Source: JAAFHB01 sp037128295 (GTDB taxonomy: Bacteria; Bacteroidota; Bacteroidia; Bacteroidales; Prolixibacteraceae). Taken from it: a stretch of 63,776 nucleotides of DNA. The notes beneath the pieces were generated by a model. That model was not told the DNA's origin. It made no database searches and worked only from the letters and a program-made list of their open reading frames with translations. Below, one piece after another: positions 1 through 8,157 of the stretch (positions are counted from its first letter, which is position 1; each line of letters opens with the position of its first letter). The stretch covers positions 1-63,776 of the forward strand of contig JBAXWR010000008.1 of NCBI GenBank assembly GCA_037128295.1, read 5' to 3'. The position numbers and the translations under genes are program-made.

Positions 1-2
1 TA

Positions 3-218
3 ATCTTTGGGACCGATTATCAAAAATTTCAGGAGGCCCACGATATGTTGAGTCTTGGTGCCGCTGTTTGCATCAGCAATTATGAAGAACTCGAATTTCA
101 GATGGACACATTTTTGTCAAACCCTAAAATACTCAAAACTGCTTCTGCCTGCGCCGTTGACTATGTCAATCAAAACAGGGGAGCATCAAAAGAAATTGTT
201 AAATACCTCTTCAACTGA
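3..218 (+). CDS. waaA: 3-deoxy-D-manno-octulosonic-acid transferase, C-terminal end (partial)
   Basis: The window opens inside this gene; 71 codons and a TGA stop remain, in frame 3. The reading begins IFGTDYQKFQEAHDM and continues with a short helix, which resembles the extreme C-terminus of GT30 Kdo transferases (a P-x-x-F/GP-x-Y-x-KF-x-EA-x-D segment near the CMP-Kdo site). The enzyme is anchored on the cytoplasmic face of the inner membrane and transfers Kdo to lipid A. Only the tail is visible, so catalytic residues cannot be checked. An ATG-started ORF in another frame (55-312) overlaps it and was rejected because it has no recognisable content. The LPS-related genes at 3.1-9.5 kb fit this context. 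Confidence 0.78.
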   Translation: MFGTDYQKFQEAHDMLSLGAAVCISNYEELEFQMDTFLSNPKILKTASACAVDYVNQNRGASKEIVKYLFN

Positions 219-333
219 CCTATCATTCCGATCCAATTTGTTTCATCCCATTTCATATGCAATTCTGTATATTCCAAACCATTGGCCAATCTTGAAATTT
301 GCATTTTGGTAAACTTTTAGGCTCCTCAAAAAA

Positions 334-362
334 GTTAATAACCTATATAATAGGTTATTAAC
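334..362. promoter_or_regulatory. Perfect AT-rich palindrome upstream of nrdJ
   Basis: Two perfect 12-base arms, GTTAATAACCTA and its reverse complement, flank a 5-base TATAA loop. It lies 116 bases after the waaA stop and 139 bases before the nrdJ start. There is no T-run after the second arm, so it is a poor intrinsic terminator; an operator is an equally fair reading. The rest of 219-501 is AT-rich and shows no gene and no recognisable B12-box of a cobalamin riboswitch. Confidence 0.5.
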
Positions 363-501
363 ACAACTCAGTTGATAACTTTTAAAATCTTTTTTAAAAA
401 AAGTAGTGACAATTATTTTACACTGTCTATCTTGCAACCTTAGCAAAGAGGGTTTATGAATATTATTAAAAGCAATTGAATCAACCTAATAATTAGAAGC
501 G

Positions 502-3048
502 ATGGAAGTAAAAGAGATCAAATCTCAACCAAAAGATGAACCACCAAAAACTTTTTCACCGGATGAGGCATTTGTGGCATCCGTAAAATATTTCAATGGT
601 GACGAACTTGCAGCCCGGGTCTGGGTCAACAAATATGCCCTTAAGGATTCTTATGGGAACATATTCGAATTGACTCCTGACGACCTTCATCGGAGACTGG
701 CATCCGAAATTGCAAGGATCGAAAAAAAATATCCAAACCCTCTTTCTGAGGATGAATTGTTTGATTTGTTCAAAGATTTCAAATATATCGTTCCGCAGGG
801 AGGCCCAATGACGGGTATAGGCAATGAATTTCAGGTTGGTTCATTGTCAAATTGCTTCGTTGTAGGAAATGGAGCCGATTCCTATGGAGGAATAATCATG
901 GTGGATCAGGAACAGGTTCAGCTCATGAAACGGCGTGGTGGAGTTGGACACGATCTGTCCCACATCAGGCCCAAGGGCTCACCTGTTAAAAATTCTGCAC
1001 TTACATCAACAGGAATTGTCCCGTTCATGGAACGGTTCTCAAATTCCACCCGCGAAGTTGCACAAGATGGCCGGCGTGGTGCGTTGATGTTGTCTGTTTC
1101 CATTAAACATCCCGATTCAGGCGATTTTATTGGTGCAAAAATGGACGAGGGTAAAGTTACCGGTGCCAATGTTTCCGTAAAAATTGACGATGAGTTTATG
1201 AAGGCGGTACAAGAAAAAACAATGTACCAGCAAAAATATCCGATCGACAGCACCGATCCTATTTATTCTGTTGATACAGACGCAAGTAAACTTTGGGAAA
1301 AAATCGTGTTCAACGCCTGGAAATCGGCAGAACCCGGGATTCTCTTCTGGGACACCATTATTCGCGAATCAGTCCCCGACTGTTATGCCGATCTCGGTTA
1401 CAAAACTGTATCGACAAACCCATGCGGAGAAATTCCTTTATGCCCCTACGATAGTTGCAGATTAATAGCCCTCAATCTATATTCATATGTTGATCAGCCA
1501 TTTACAGCGAATGCAAAATTCAATTTCGACCTCTTCAAAAAGCATATCCGACAGACCCAGCAGATTATGGACGACATTATCGATCTGGAGCTGGAGAAAA
1601 TAGATGCTATTTACAATAAGATCATTTCGGATCCTGAAGATGATGAAATAAAGCTTGTTGAAATCAACCTTTGGGAAAAAATCAAAAATATGGCCGTTAA
1701 TGGACGGCGGACAGGAATTGGCATTACTGCCGAAGGGGATATGGTTGCCGCACTTGGATTGCGTTATGGTTCAGAAGAGGCGGTCGAATTTTCGGTTGAA
1801 GTACACAAGATTGTTGCATTGGAGGCTTATCGTGGATCAGTACAATTGGCCAAGGAAAGAGGCGCATTCCCTATTTATGATTCCAAACGCGAGAAGAGCA
1901 ACCCATTTATTCAACGCCTGGCTCAAGCCGATCCTGCCTTGTATAAAGATATGGCTCGCTTTGGACGCAGGAATATTGCCCTGCTCACCATTGCCCCAAC
2001 AGGAACCACAAGCCTGATGACCCAAACAACCTCGGGGATAGAACCTGTTTTTATGCCTGTTTATAAACGCCGACGTAAGGTTAATCCAAACGACAAGGAT
2101 GCACGCGTTGACTTTGTGGACGAATCAAACGATAGCTGGGAAGAATATATGGTATTCCACCACAAGTTCAAAACCTGGATGGAGGTTAATGGTCATGAAC
2201 TCAAAAGAAATTATTCGAACCAGGAGTTGGACGCATTGATCGCAAAATCGCCTTATCATAAAGCCTCATCAAACGACATCGATTGGGTATCAAAGGTCAA
2301 AATGCAAGGCGAAATCCAAAAATGGGTCGATCATTCGATTTCTGTTACAATTAACCTTCCCGAAGATGCTACAGAAGAACTCGTCAACAAACTTTATTTC
2401 ACCGCGTGGGAAAGTGGTTGCAAAGGGGTTACCGTCTATCGTGAAGGTTCCAGATCGGGTGTTTTGATCTCGACCAAAGATAAAAAGAAAGATGGTGTCT
2501 TTCCGGTAAAAAGGCCTGAGAAGCTTGATGCTGATATTGTAAGGTTACAGAACAACAAGGAAAAATGGATCGCTTTCATCGGACTTATTGAAGGTAAGCC
2601 CTACGAAATTTTCACCGGGTTGGCCGACGATGAAGATGGATTGCTGCTTCCACGTTCTGTTCAAAAAGGCTTGATCATCAAAGGTCGGGAAGAATCAGGG
2701 GCTTCACGTTACGATTTCCAATACGAGAATACCAGGGGTTATAAGACAACCATTGAAGGGTTATCTTACAAATTCAATCCAATATTCTGGAACTATGCAA
2801 AGCTGATTTCCAGTGTGTTACGTCACGGTATGCCGATCGAGAAAGTTGTTGAGCTGGTTTCCAGCCTCCAATTCGATGTCGAATCCATCAATACATGGAA
2901 AAATGGAGTTGCCCGTGCCCTTAAAAAATACATCCCGAATGGTACAGTTGCTGAAGATGCCAAATGTGAAGCATGCGGTTCAGTAAACGTGATTTATCAG
3001 GAAGGTTGCCTGATCTGTCAGGACTGTGCCTCCTCTAAATGCGGTTGA
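502..3048 (+). CDS. nrdJ: Adenosylcobalamin-dependent (class II) ribonucleoside-diphosphate reductase
   Basis: This enzyme reduces ribonucleotides to deoxyribonucleotides in the cytoplasm and uses adenosylcobalamin to make its thiyl radical. The 848 residues are colinear with NrdJ. The radical-cysteine loop N-P-C-G-E is at residues 306-310. C118 (in SNCFVVG) and C640 (in SGCKGVTVYREGSR) would be the redox pair. A P-T-G-T-T-S substrate loop lies near residue 500. The last ~28 residues hold four spaced cysteines plus a terminal C-G, as in the zinc-ribbon and shuttle-cysteine tail of this class. The start at 502 gives a normal N-terminus with no better upstream ATG. No partner small subunit or NrdG-like activase is adjacent, as expected for class II. 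A shared terminator follows at 3065. Confidence 0.95.
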   Translation: MEVKEIKSQPKDEPPKTFSPDEAFVASVKYFNGDELAARVWVNKYALKDSYGNIFELTPDDLHRRLASEIARIEKKYPNPLSEDELFDLFKDFKYIVPQGGPMTGIGNEFQVGSLSNCFVVGNGADSYGGIIMVDQEQVQLMKRRGGVGHDLSHIRPKGSPVKNSALTSTGIVPFMERFSNSTREVAQDGRRGALMLSVSIKHPDSGDFIGAKMDEGKVTGANVSVKIDDEFMKAVQEKTMYQQKYPIDSTDPIYSVDTDASKLWEKIVFNAWKSAEPGILFWDTIIRESVPDCYADLGYKTVSTNPCGEIPLCPYDSCRLIALNLYSYVDQPFTANAKFNFDLFKKHIRQTQQIMDDIIDLELEKIDAIYNKIISDPEDDEIKLVEINLWEKIKNMAVNGRRTGIGITAEGDMVAALGLRYGSEEAVEFSVEVHKIVALEAYRGSVQLAKERGAFPIYDSKREKSNPFIQRLAQADPALYKDMARFGRRNIALLTIAPTGTTSLMTQTTSGIEPVFMPVYKRRRKVNPNDKDARVDFVDESNDSWEEYMVFHHKFKTWMEVNGHELKRNYSNQELDALIAKSPYHKASSNDIDWVSKVKMQGEIQKWVDHSISVTINLPEDATEELVNKLYFTAWESGCKGVTVYREGSRSGVLISTKDKKKDGVFPVKRPEKLDADIVRLQNNKEKWIAFIGLIEGKPYEIFTGLADDEDGLLLPRSVQKGLIIKGREESGASRYDFQYENTRGYKTTIEGLSYKFNPIFWNYAKLISSVLRHGMPIEKVVELVSSLQFDVESINTWKNGVARALKKYIPNGTVAEDAKCEACGSVNVIYQEGCLICQDCASSKCG

Positions 3049-3064
3049 TTTGATTTAAAAGTTT

Positions 3065-3104
3065 AAAAAATAGAGACCTGAAAGTTTGGGTCTCTATTTT
3101 TTTT
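3065..3104. terminator. Bidirectional intrinsic terminator between convergent genes
   Basis: A 14-base stem (AAAAAATAGAGACC pairing with GGTCTCTATTTTTT) with a short loop is flanked by A-runs on the left and T-runs on the right. It sits between the stop of nrdJ (plus) and the stop of the minus-strand glycosyltransferase at 3121, so it can end transcription from both sides. Confidence 0.88.
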
Positions 3105-3120
3105 GTAAAAACCCGCACTC

Positions 3121-3882
3121 TTATACCTTTGTTGTTCGGTTCAACTCCCTTAATTTCATATACTTCATAAATGTCGCAAACGAATTGATGATGCAAAGGG
3201 CAACACCATAATAACCATCCAGAAATCCTAACTTCAGAAAGAAACCTTTGAAAAAAGTTGCAAAGCCCTTTCCAAAAACACCTGCTTTGCTGATCTTCTT
3301 GTTTTCCGAAAATAATTCATGGGCTGAAGTTGTAGTGAAGTGATTAAATTGGTCGATGTGCGCTTCAATCGAAATATAGGAGTAGTGCAAAAGGTCACCT
3401 TTTAAAAATCCAATTTTCGTATCCGGTTGCATATTAACATGGTCATGTGGGTTACGTCCGCCCCAATCCCCTTTCTTCCGGTTCCAAAGCCTGAGTTTTC
3501 TGTCGGGGTACCAATTGCCATGCCTGATCCAAACGCCACAGTAGTTGTTCATCCTGTTCATTACGTAGCCATCATGGTGAAACTTCTGCTTGGCTTTTAT
3601 GATCGAATTGGAGAGTGTTTCACTTAGGGCCTCATCTGCATCAAGTGAGAGAACATAGTCAAAACTCACCAACGATTTGGCATGGTTCTTTTGTTGGATA
3701 TAACCGTCAAAAGGGTGTTCATAAAATCGTGCCCCTAAGCGAAGGCAAATCTCGCGGGTTTTATCAGTCGAAAATGAATCAACCACCAAAACTTCATCTG
3801 CCACTTTTTTTACAGATAATATGCACCGTTCTATTGCTGACTCTTCGTTATAGGTAATGATGACTACAGATAATTTTTCCAT
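3121..3882 (-). CDS. GT2 family glycosyltransferase (WaaE/KdtX-like, LPS core)
   Basis: A 253-residue GT-A glycosyltransferase. The N-terminus LSVVIITYNEE is the nucleotide-sugar-binding strand, VVDSFSTDKT follows, and a D-A-D metal-binding motif lies in LSLDADEAL near residue 100. The remainder, with HDHVNM and a C-terminal hydrophobic amphipathic stretch, matches the short GT2 group that adds a glucose or heptose branch to LPS core (WaaE-like). It acts on the cytoplasmic face of the inner membrane. Its donor cannot be told from sequence. It is divergent from the FkbM pair and lies near other envelope glycan genes. Confidence 0.85.
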   Translation of the reverse strand: MEKLSVVIITYNEESAIERCILSVKKVADEVLVVDSFSTDKTREICLRLGARFYEHPFDGYIQQKNHAKSLVSFDYVLSLDADEALSETLSNSIIKAKQKFHHDGYVMNRMNNYCGVWIRHGNWYPDRKLRLWNRKKGDWGGRNPHDHVNMQPDTKIGFLKGDLLHYSYISIEAHIDQFNHFTTTSAHELFSENKKISKAGVFGKGFATFFKGFFLKLGFLDGYYGVALCIINSFATFMKYMKLRELNRTTKV

Positions 3883-3997
3883 TGGATATATGGTAAAACT
3901 GGCTTAAAAAAGGTAACAACTTAAAATTAAAATACAAAAATAAATTAAAATGGTTAAAAACCATCCGGTCACAACACTCCAGAGACACATAAAAATT

Positions 3998-4005
3998 TAT
4001 CTTTG
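3998..4005 (+). promoter_or_regulatory. Bacteroidota -7 promoter box (TATCTTTG)
   Basis: TATCTTTG matches the phylum consensus TAnnTTTG, 45 bases before the first FkbM gene. No good -33 TTTG is obvious at the usual distance. It probably drives the 4051-5793 gene pair. Confidence 0.55.
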
Positions 4006-4050
4006 TACCTTGTTCGGTAAAAAGTATGAATATAATTAACTATAATACTT

Positions 4051-4875
4051 ATGATTAGCTATTTTATCAAATCTTTTAAAAGAAAAATTGCAAGAAGGTT
4101 TACAAAGAGATATCCTACCACGGTCAATTCGTACGAAATTGAAAACTATGGCACGGTTAAGTTTACCCGTTGGGAGAACCCCCTCTTCCTAAACAGAAAA
4201 ATAGAAAGCGCTGGTGTGAAATTTTTTAGTCGGTTTTTAAAAGAGGGTGATACAGCCATCGACATTGGGGCCAATATTGGTCATGAGTCTCTTCAGCTTG
4301 GTTTGGTAACCGGTAAAACCGGCATAACCCTGTCTTTCGACCCTAACCCCTATGTCTATGAAATCCTTGTGAAGAATTCCCAGCTAAACGCCGATAAAAC
4401 CAATATCAACACTTTTAATTGTGCAATAACGGACAAGGAAGAGGAGTTCTACTATTATTCTTCAGAAGCTTCGTTTAGCAACGGAGGGATTTCACGCGAC
4501 AAAAGCAGCAAACATGGGAAATACACATTCAAGGATAAAATTAAAGGAATTGTTTTGAAATCGTTTCTTGAAAAGAATTTCCCGGACCGGATCGATAAAC
4601 TGAAACTGATCAAAATAGATACAGAAGGTTATGACAAAGAAATAATTAAATCTATTTCCAGCCTACTGGATAAATACAAACCAGTCGTTATCACTGAGTG
4701 TTTTTTCAGAAACACCAACGAGGAGCGTTTCGAACATTTTCATTTATTGAAAGATAAAGGGTATTCCTTATACTATTTTTCTGACTTTGAAGCCAATGCT
4801 GAAATTATTCCTATTTTGACCGAAACAGATATGTTAAAGTGGAAACATTTTGATTTATATGCCATTATGGAGTAA
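4051..4875 (+). CDS. FkbM family methyltransferase
   Basis: A 274-residue SAM-dependent methyltransferase. The glycine-rich motif I is D-I-G-A-N-I-G-H-E near residue 72, and an acidic K-I-D-T-E-G-Y-D motif near residue 190 is the hallmark of the FkbM domain. A basic N-terminal helix (residues 1-20) may sit against the membrane. FkbM enzymes usually O-methylate sugars of glycans or natural products. With LPS and O-antigen genes on both sides, methylation of a surface glycan is the likely role, but the acceptor is not known. It is followed after 33 bases by a second, divergent FkbM gene, so the two are probably cotranscribed. Confidence 0.85.
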   Translation: MISYFIKSFKRKIARRFTKRYPTTVNSYEIENYGTVKFTRWENPLFLNRKIESAGVKFFSRFLKEGDTAIDIGANIGHESLQLGLVTGKTGITLSFDPNPYVYEILVKNSQLNADKTNINTFNCAITDKEEEFYYYSSEASFSNGGISRDKSSKHGKYTFKDKIKGIVLKSFLEKNFPDRIDKLKLIKIDTEGYDKEIIKSISSLLDKYKPVVITECFFRNTNEERFEHFHLLKDKGYSLYYFSDFEANAEIIPILTETDMLKWKHFDLYAIME

Positions 4876-4908
4876 TCTTCTCAATATTGATTTTATAAAA
4901 AGTTCAGA

Positions 4909-5793
4909 ATGAGCATAGTTACATCGAAATTGTTAAGGGCCGTCGTTCCAAAATTTATTCATAAAGTATTGCTGAAAAGGGCTGTGCGCAGTTCTATTTT
5001 TACCTATTATAGTAATTTGCCCACCTCTCCGGACGGTGAAATTGAAACTGTTCTTGATTATTTGCGAAAAAAAGCTGTAACTAATTTTCCCTATTTCGCC
5101 TTGGACAAATATATTCCTTCTGACATTAAGGTTTTCCGCGATAAGGAAAAAGGATTGAAATATGTCCTTCTTGATGGCAAGCGACTCTATTTTAAAAAGA
5201 AATGGAATAAGCTTAGGATCAAAAAAGCTTTTAATGGATTATTGAAGGAACAGGATCCTGTTTGTCCCCATTGCTATGAGAATGGAGAATTCAAAATTGT
5301 TCAGGGGGATGTGCTTGTTGATGTGGGTGCAGCCGAAGGTAATTTTGCTTTGAGCGTTATTGAGAAAGTTTCAAAGGTGATCCTTTTCGAAAGCGATGAA
5401 AGATGGGTGGAGGCATTGAATGCGACCTTTGAACCATGGAAGGAGAAAGTAACGATTGTTAGGAAGTTTGTTGGTGATATCACAAATGACGGGTTCACAA
5501 CACTTGACGACTATTTTACTGAGAATGAAAAAATTTCATTTCTAAAGATTGATGTTGAAGGGGCTGAAAAGCAACTAATAAATGGGGCTAAAAGAATTCT
5601 TCAAAATACAAATCCCTTAAAATTAGCCATTTGCACTTATCACAAACAAGAAGATGAAAAGCTGTTTACGGAGATATTAAGAAACCATGGATTTGAAACC
5701 TCTCATTCAGATGGCTATATCCTGATGTATCATGACCGAAAATTACAACCTCCCTATTTTAGACGGGGACTGATAAGGGCAGTGAAGCATTAA
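4909..5793 (+). CDS. FkbM family methyltransferase
   Basis: A 294-residue protein with the same fold as its upstream neighbour. Motif I is D-V-G-A-A-E-G-N near residue 140 and K-I-D-V-E-G-A-E lies near residue 218. It has an extra ~100-residue N-terminal region with a C-x-x-C pair (VCPHCYENGE, near residue 122) just before the methyltransferase core, not present in the first copy. It ends 3 bases before the stop of the convergent GT25 gene, with no terminator between them. A role in methylating a surface glycan is inferred from context. Confidence 0.83.
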   Translation: MSIVTSKLLRAVVPKFIHKVLLKRAVRSSIFTYYSNLPTSPDGEIETVLDYLRKKAVTNFPYFALDKYIPSDIKVFRDKEKGLKYVLLDGKRLYFKKKWNKLRIKKAFNGLLKEQDPVCPHCYENGEFKIVQGDVLVDVGAAEGNFALSVIEKVSKVILFESDERWVEALNATFEPWKEKVTIVRKFVGDITNDGFTTLDDYFTENEKISFLKIDVEGAEKQLINGAKRILQNTNPLKLAICTYHKQEDEKLFTEILRNHGFETSHSDGYILMYHDRKLQPPYFRRGLIRAVKH

Positions 5794-5796
5794 ATC

Positions 5797-6546
5797 CTAA
5801 TAAATATATTTGTCTTTAATAAACCGCTTAAAAAACCTTTTAATTGTCTTTTGCAGTACCCATTTGACCTGACGTTTTATGGAATTTGGTTTACAGGAAA
5901 TGGTGGAACATAATTTCCCGTTGTGTGAGCCTTGTTCCACAAAAGGTGGATGAGCCCAATAAATTTTAATTACCCCATCCCTTGTCAGGAAATTATGGTA
6001 CCAGTCAATAGAAATCGGGCACTTATTCTTTTTTACATCCTCAAGTATTTTTTTAGCTCCTTCCAAATCAATTAGATAAGCACCGGCACATCTTCCATGA
6101 GTGGCCCGGTACAAATGTTTTCCCCTTTTTGTGGCCCAATAAGAAGGATATCTGAGCGAGGTATTTTCGATTGAAACAATAAATCCCTTTTCCAGGCTAT
6201 TCATTTCATCAGCCAGTTTTCTAAGATTTTGATTAAAATCGCCTAAAAAGAATGGGTCGTTTTCAAAAACCAGGGCATACCTATTGTTGTTGTTCACCAT
6301 TCTTTCATAGGCATACAAGTGGTTAAGCGTACAGGAAACGACACCATCCGACCACCTCTTCAACATTCCTTCTGTAAAGTAGCTGTCCAATAATTCCTTT
6401 GTAAAAACACTTGGATCCCCATCGGTCACGAACTCAAAATCCAGGTGGTTGGCATTGAACAAATCGATGATCCGTTTTTCGTGGATTTGGTATCCGTTTT
6501 TTGCATGGATAACATAAATGCCATCGATTCCAATATCGCTCAACAT
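5797..6546 (-). CDS. GT25 family glycosyltransferase (LPS biosynthesis)
   Basis: From the ATG at 6546 the protein is 249 residues. It begins with the GT25 strand G-I-Y-V-I-H-A and continues with E-K-R-I, then a V-F-E-N-D-P segment in place of the usual L-E-D-D, and GRCAGAYLID where GT25 enzymes read G-A-Y-L-I-S. The family transfers galactose or glucose to LPS or lipooligosaccharide in the cytoplasm. A longer version starting with TTG at 6600, directly next to the RluA stop, would add an 18-residue hydrophobic stretch; I prefer 6546 because the family homology begins there. It lies 54 bases downstream of the pseudouridine synthase on the same strand. Confidence 0.75.
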   Translation of the reverse strand: MLSDIGIDGIYVIHAKNGYQIHEKRIIDLFNANHLDFEFVTDGDPSVFTKELLDSYFTEGMLKRWSDGVVSCTLNHLYAYERMVNNNNRYALVFENDPFFLGDFNQNLRKLADEMNSLEKGFIVSIENTSLRYPSYWATKRGKHLYRATHGRCAGAYLIDLEGAKKILEDVKKNKCPISIDWYHNFLTRDGVIKIYWAHPPFVEQGSHNGKLCSTISCKPNSIKRQVKWVLQKTIKRFFKRFIKDKYIY

Positions 6547-6600
6547 AGGGGAAATAATTGAAATAATTTTGAAATAAAATAGATATATTAATACATTCAA

Positions 6601-7296
6601 TTATGATTCAGATAATTGGATAAAGAAATTCCAAACAGGATCGTTGGGTGGTGGTGCAATGATTGTGATTGAATTGCCATTTACAGGATGGATAAATTCA
6701 ACTTTCCTGGCATGAAGATGGATTCCGCCATCGCTATTTGACCGGGGAAAACCATATTTCAAATCACCCTTGATATGAAGACCGATTGCCGCCAATTGCG
6801 CCCTGATCTGGTGATGACGTCCAGTATGTAATTCTATTTCAAGTAAATGGAAACGGTCTGAAGAATTCAGATAATGGTAGGAAAGACTTGCCTTTTTAGA
6901 ATCATTCTTTTCGGTCGCATAGGCAAACGATTTATTTTGTTTTGAATCTCGCACAATCCAGTGATCCAAGGTTCCATTTAAAGACTCAGGCTTTTGATCA
7001 ACAACAGCCCAATAAGTTTTTTGGATAGCACCCTCCTCCTGGAACATTTCGTTCAACCGTACCAAAGCTTTTGAAGTCCGGGCAAAAAGCACTGTTCCGC
7101 TGGTTGGCCTATCAATACGGTGGGTTATTCCCAAAAACACATTGCCAGGTTTATTGTATTTGTTTTTCAGATACTCCTTCACCTCATCACCAAGTGTCCT
7201 GTCGCCGGTTTTATCACCCTGAACAATATCACCACACCGTTTATTGACGGCGATGATGTGGTTGTCTTCAAAAAGCACGTCCAGTTGCCTAATCAT
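6601..7296 (-). CDS. RluA family pseudouridine synthase
   Basis: A 231-residue enzyme that isomerises uridine to pseudouridine in rRNA or tRNA. The catalytic loop is H-R-I-D-R-P-T-S-G, where the aspartate is the nucleophile, followed by LFARTSKAL. The later TGRHHQIRAQL strand and the HLHARKVEF segment also belong to this family. There is no S4 domain. I choose the ATG at 7296, in which the start overlaps the end of panB by eight bases; a longer start at 7359 would add 21 residues encoded inside panB and lacking family similarity. The overlap suggests translational coupling to panB. The exact RNA target cannot be given. Confidence 0.87.
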   Translation of the reverse strand: MIRQLDVLFEDNHIIAVNKRCGDIVQGDKTGDRTLGDEVKEYLKNKYNKPGNVFLGITHRIDRPTSGTVLFARTSKALVRLNEMFQEEGAIQKTYWAVVDQKPESLNGTLDHWIVRDSKQNKSFAYATEKNDSKKASLSYHYLNSSDRFHLLEIELHTGRHHQIRAQLAAIGLHIKGDLKYGFPRSNSDGGIHLHARKVEFIHPVNGNSITIIAPPPNDPVWNFFIQLSES

Positions 7297-8107
7297 ACTG
7301 CTCTTTTTCGTTTGGAAAGTCACGCGACTTAACATCTGCCACATAATTTCCAATGGCACCTGTGATTTCGGAAGCCAGGTTCAAATATCTCCGTAGAAAC
7401 CGTGGGGAGAATTCCTGGGTCATACCTAACATATCATGAATCACAAGTACCTGTCCGTCAACACCTCCACCAGCACCAATTCCAATTATGGGAATTTTTA
7501 GTTCCTGAGCAACCTGAGTACCCAACCGTGCCGGGATTTTCTCAAGGACTATCCCAAAACAACCGGCCTGTTCAAGAAGATGGGCATCTTCAAGCAGTTT
7601 TTTTGCTTCTATTTCCTCCTTAGCCCTTACTGTATAAGTACCATATTTATGGATCGATTGTGGCATCAACCCTAGATGACCCATTACAGGAATCCCGGCC
7701 ATAACAATCCTTTCAACAGATTCGATGATCTCTTTTCCACCTTCGAGCTTTACTGCATCGGCATGTGTGATTTTCATAATTTTAATGGCCGAACTCAATG
7801 CTTCAAGCGAATTGCCCTGATATGTCCCGAAAGGCATATCCACAACCACCAAAGCCCTTGTAACACCTTTCACAACCGATTTCCCATGGTAAATCATTTG
7901 GTCAAGGGTGATTGGCAAGGTCGTTTCGTTTCCAGCCATTACGTTCGATGCCGAATCACCGACCAGAATTACATCAACACCTGCCTGATCGACCAATTTT
8001 GCCATGCTGTAATCGTAGGCTGTGAGCATCGATATTTTCTCGCCATGCAACTTCATTTCAGCAAGGACATGGGTTGTGACCCTTTTTACCTCTTTTTGTA
8101 CAGACAT
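7289..8107 (-). CDS. panB: 3-methyl-2-oxobutanoate hydroxymethyltransferase
   Basis: This cytoplasmic enzyme makes ketopantoate from 3-methyl-2-oxobutanoate and 5,10-methylenetetrahydrofolate, the first committed step of pantothenate and coenzyme A synthesis. The 272 residues match the family length. Recognisable segments are MLTAYDYSMAKLVDQAG, VGDSASNVMAG (metal-binding aspartate), DAVKLEGG, GHLGLMPQS and IGIGAGGGVDGQVLV. A good AGGAG ribosome site stands about 3 bases before the ATG, and a TAnnTTTG promoter box is 32 bases upstream. No panC or panD lies in the window. Confidence 0.96.
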   Translation of the reverse strand: MSVQKEVKRVTTHVLAEMKLHGEKISMLTAYDYSMAKLVDQAGVDVILVGDSASNVMAGNETTLPITLDQMIYHGKSVVKGVTRALVVVDMPFGTYQGNSLEALSSAIKIMKITHADAVKLEGGKEIIESVERIVMAGIPVMGHLGLMPQSIHKYGTYTVRAKEEIEAKKLLEDAHLLEQAGCFGIVLEKIPARLGTQVAQELKIPIIGIGAGGGVDGQVLVIHDMLGMTQEFSPRFLRRYLNLASEITGAIGNYVADVKSRDFPNEKEQYD

Positions 8108-8138
8108 AACTCCTGTTTAAACGGATGAATAATCCCGA

Positions 8139-8146
8139 CAAAAGTA
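8139..8146 (-). promoter_or_regulatory. -7 promoter box of panB (TACTTTTG)
   Basis: On the minus strand TACTTTTG fits TAnnTTTG and lies 32 bases before the panB ATG, leaving a short leader with an AGGAG ribosome site. It probably drives panB, the pseudouridine synthase and perhaps the GT25 gene. Confidence 0.55.
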
Positions 8147-8157
8147 GAAAAATCGGA

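Noticed and set aside
55..312. 85-codon ATG-started ORF at the left edge
   Set aside because: It overlaps the waaA C-terminal frame and continues into non-coding AT-rich sequence; its translation looks random.
219..501. Possible cobalamin riboswitch before the B12-dependent nrdJ
   Set aside because: No B12-box-like sequence or matching stem order could be found; only the palindrome at 334-362 is structured.
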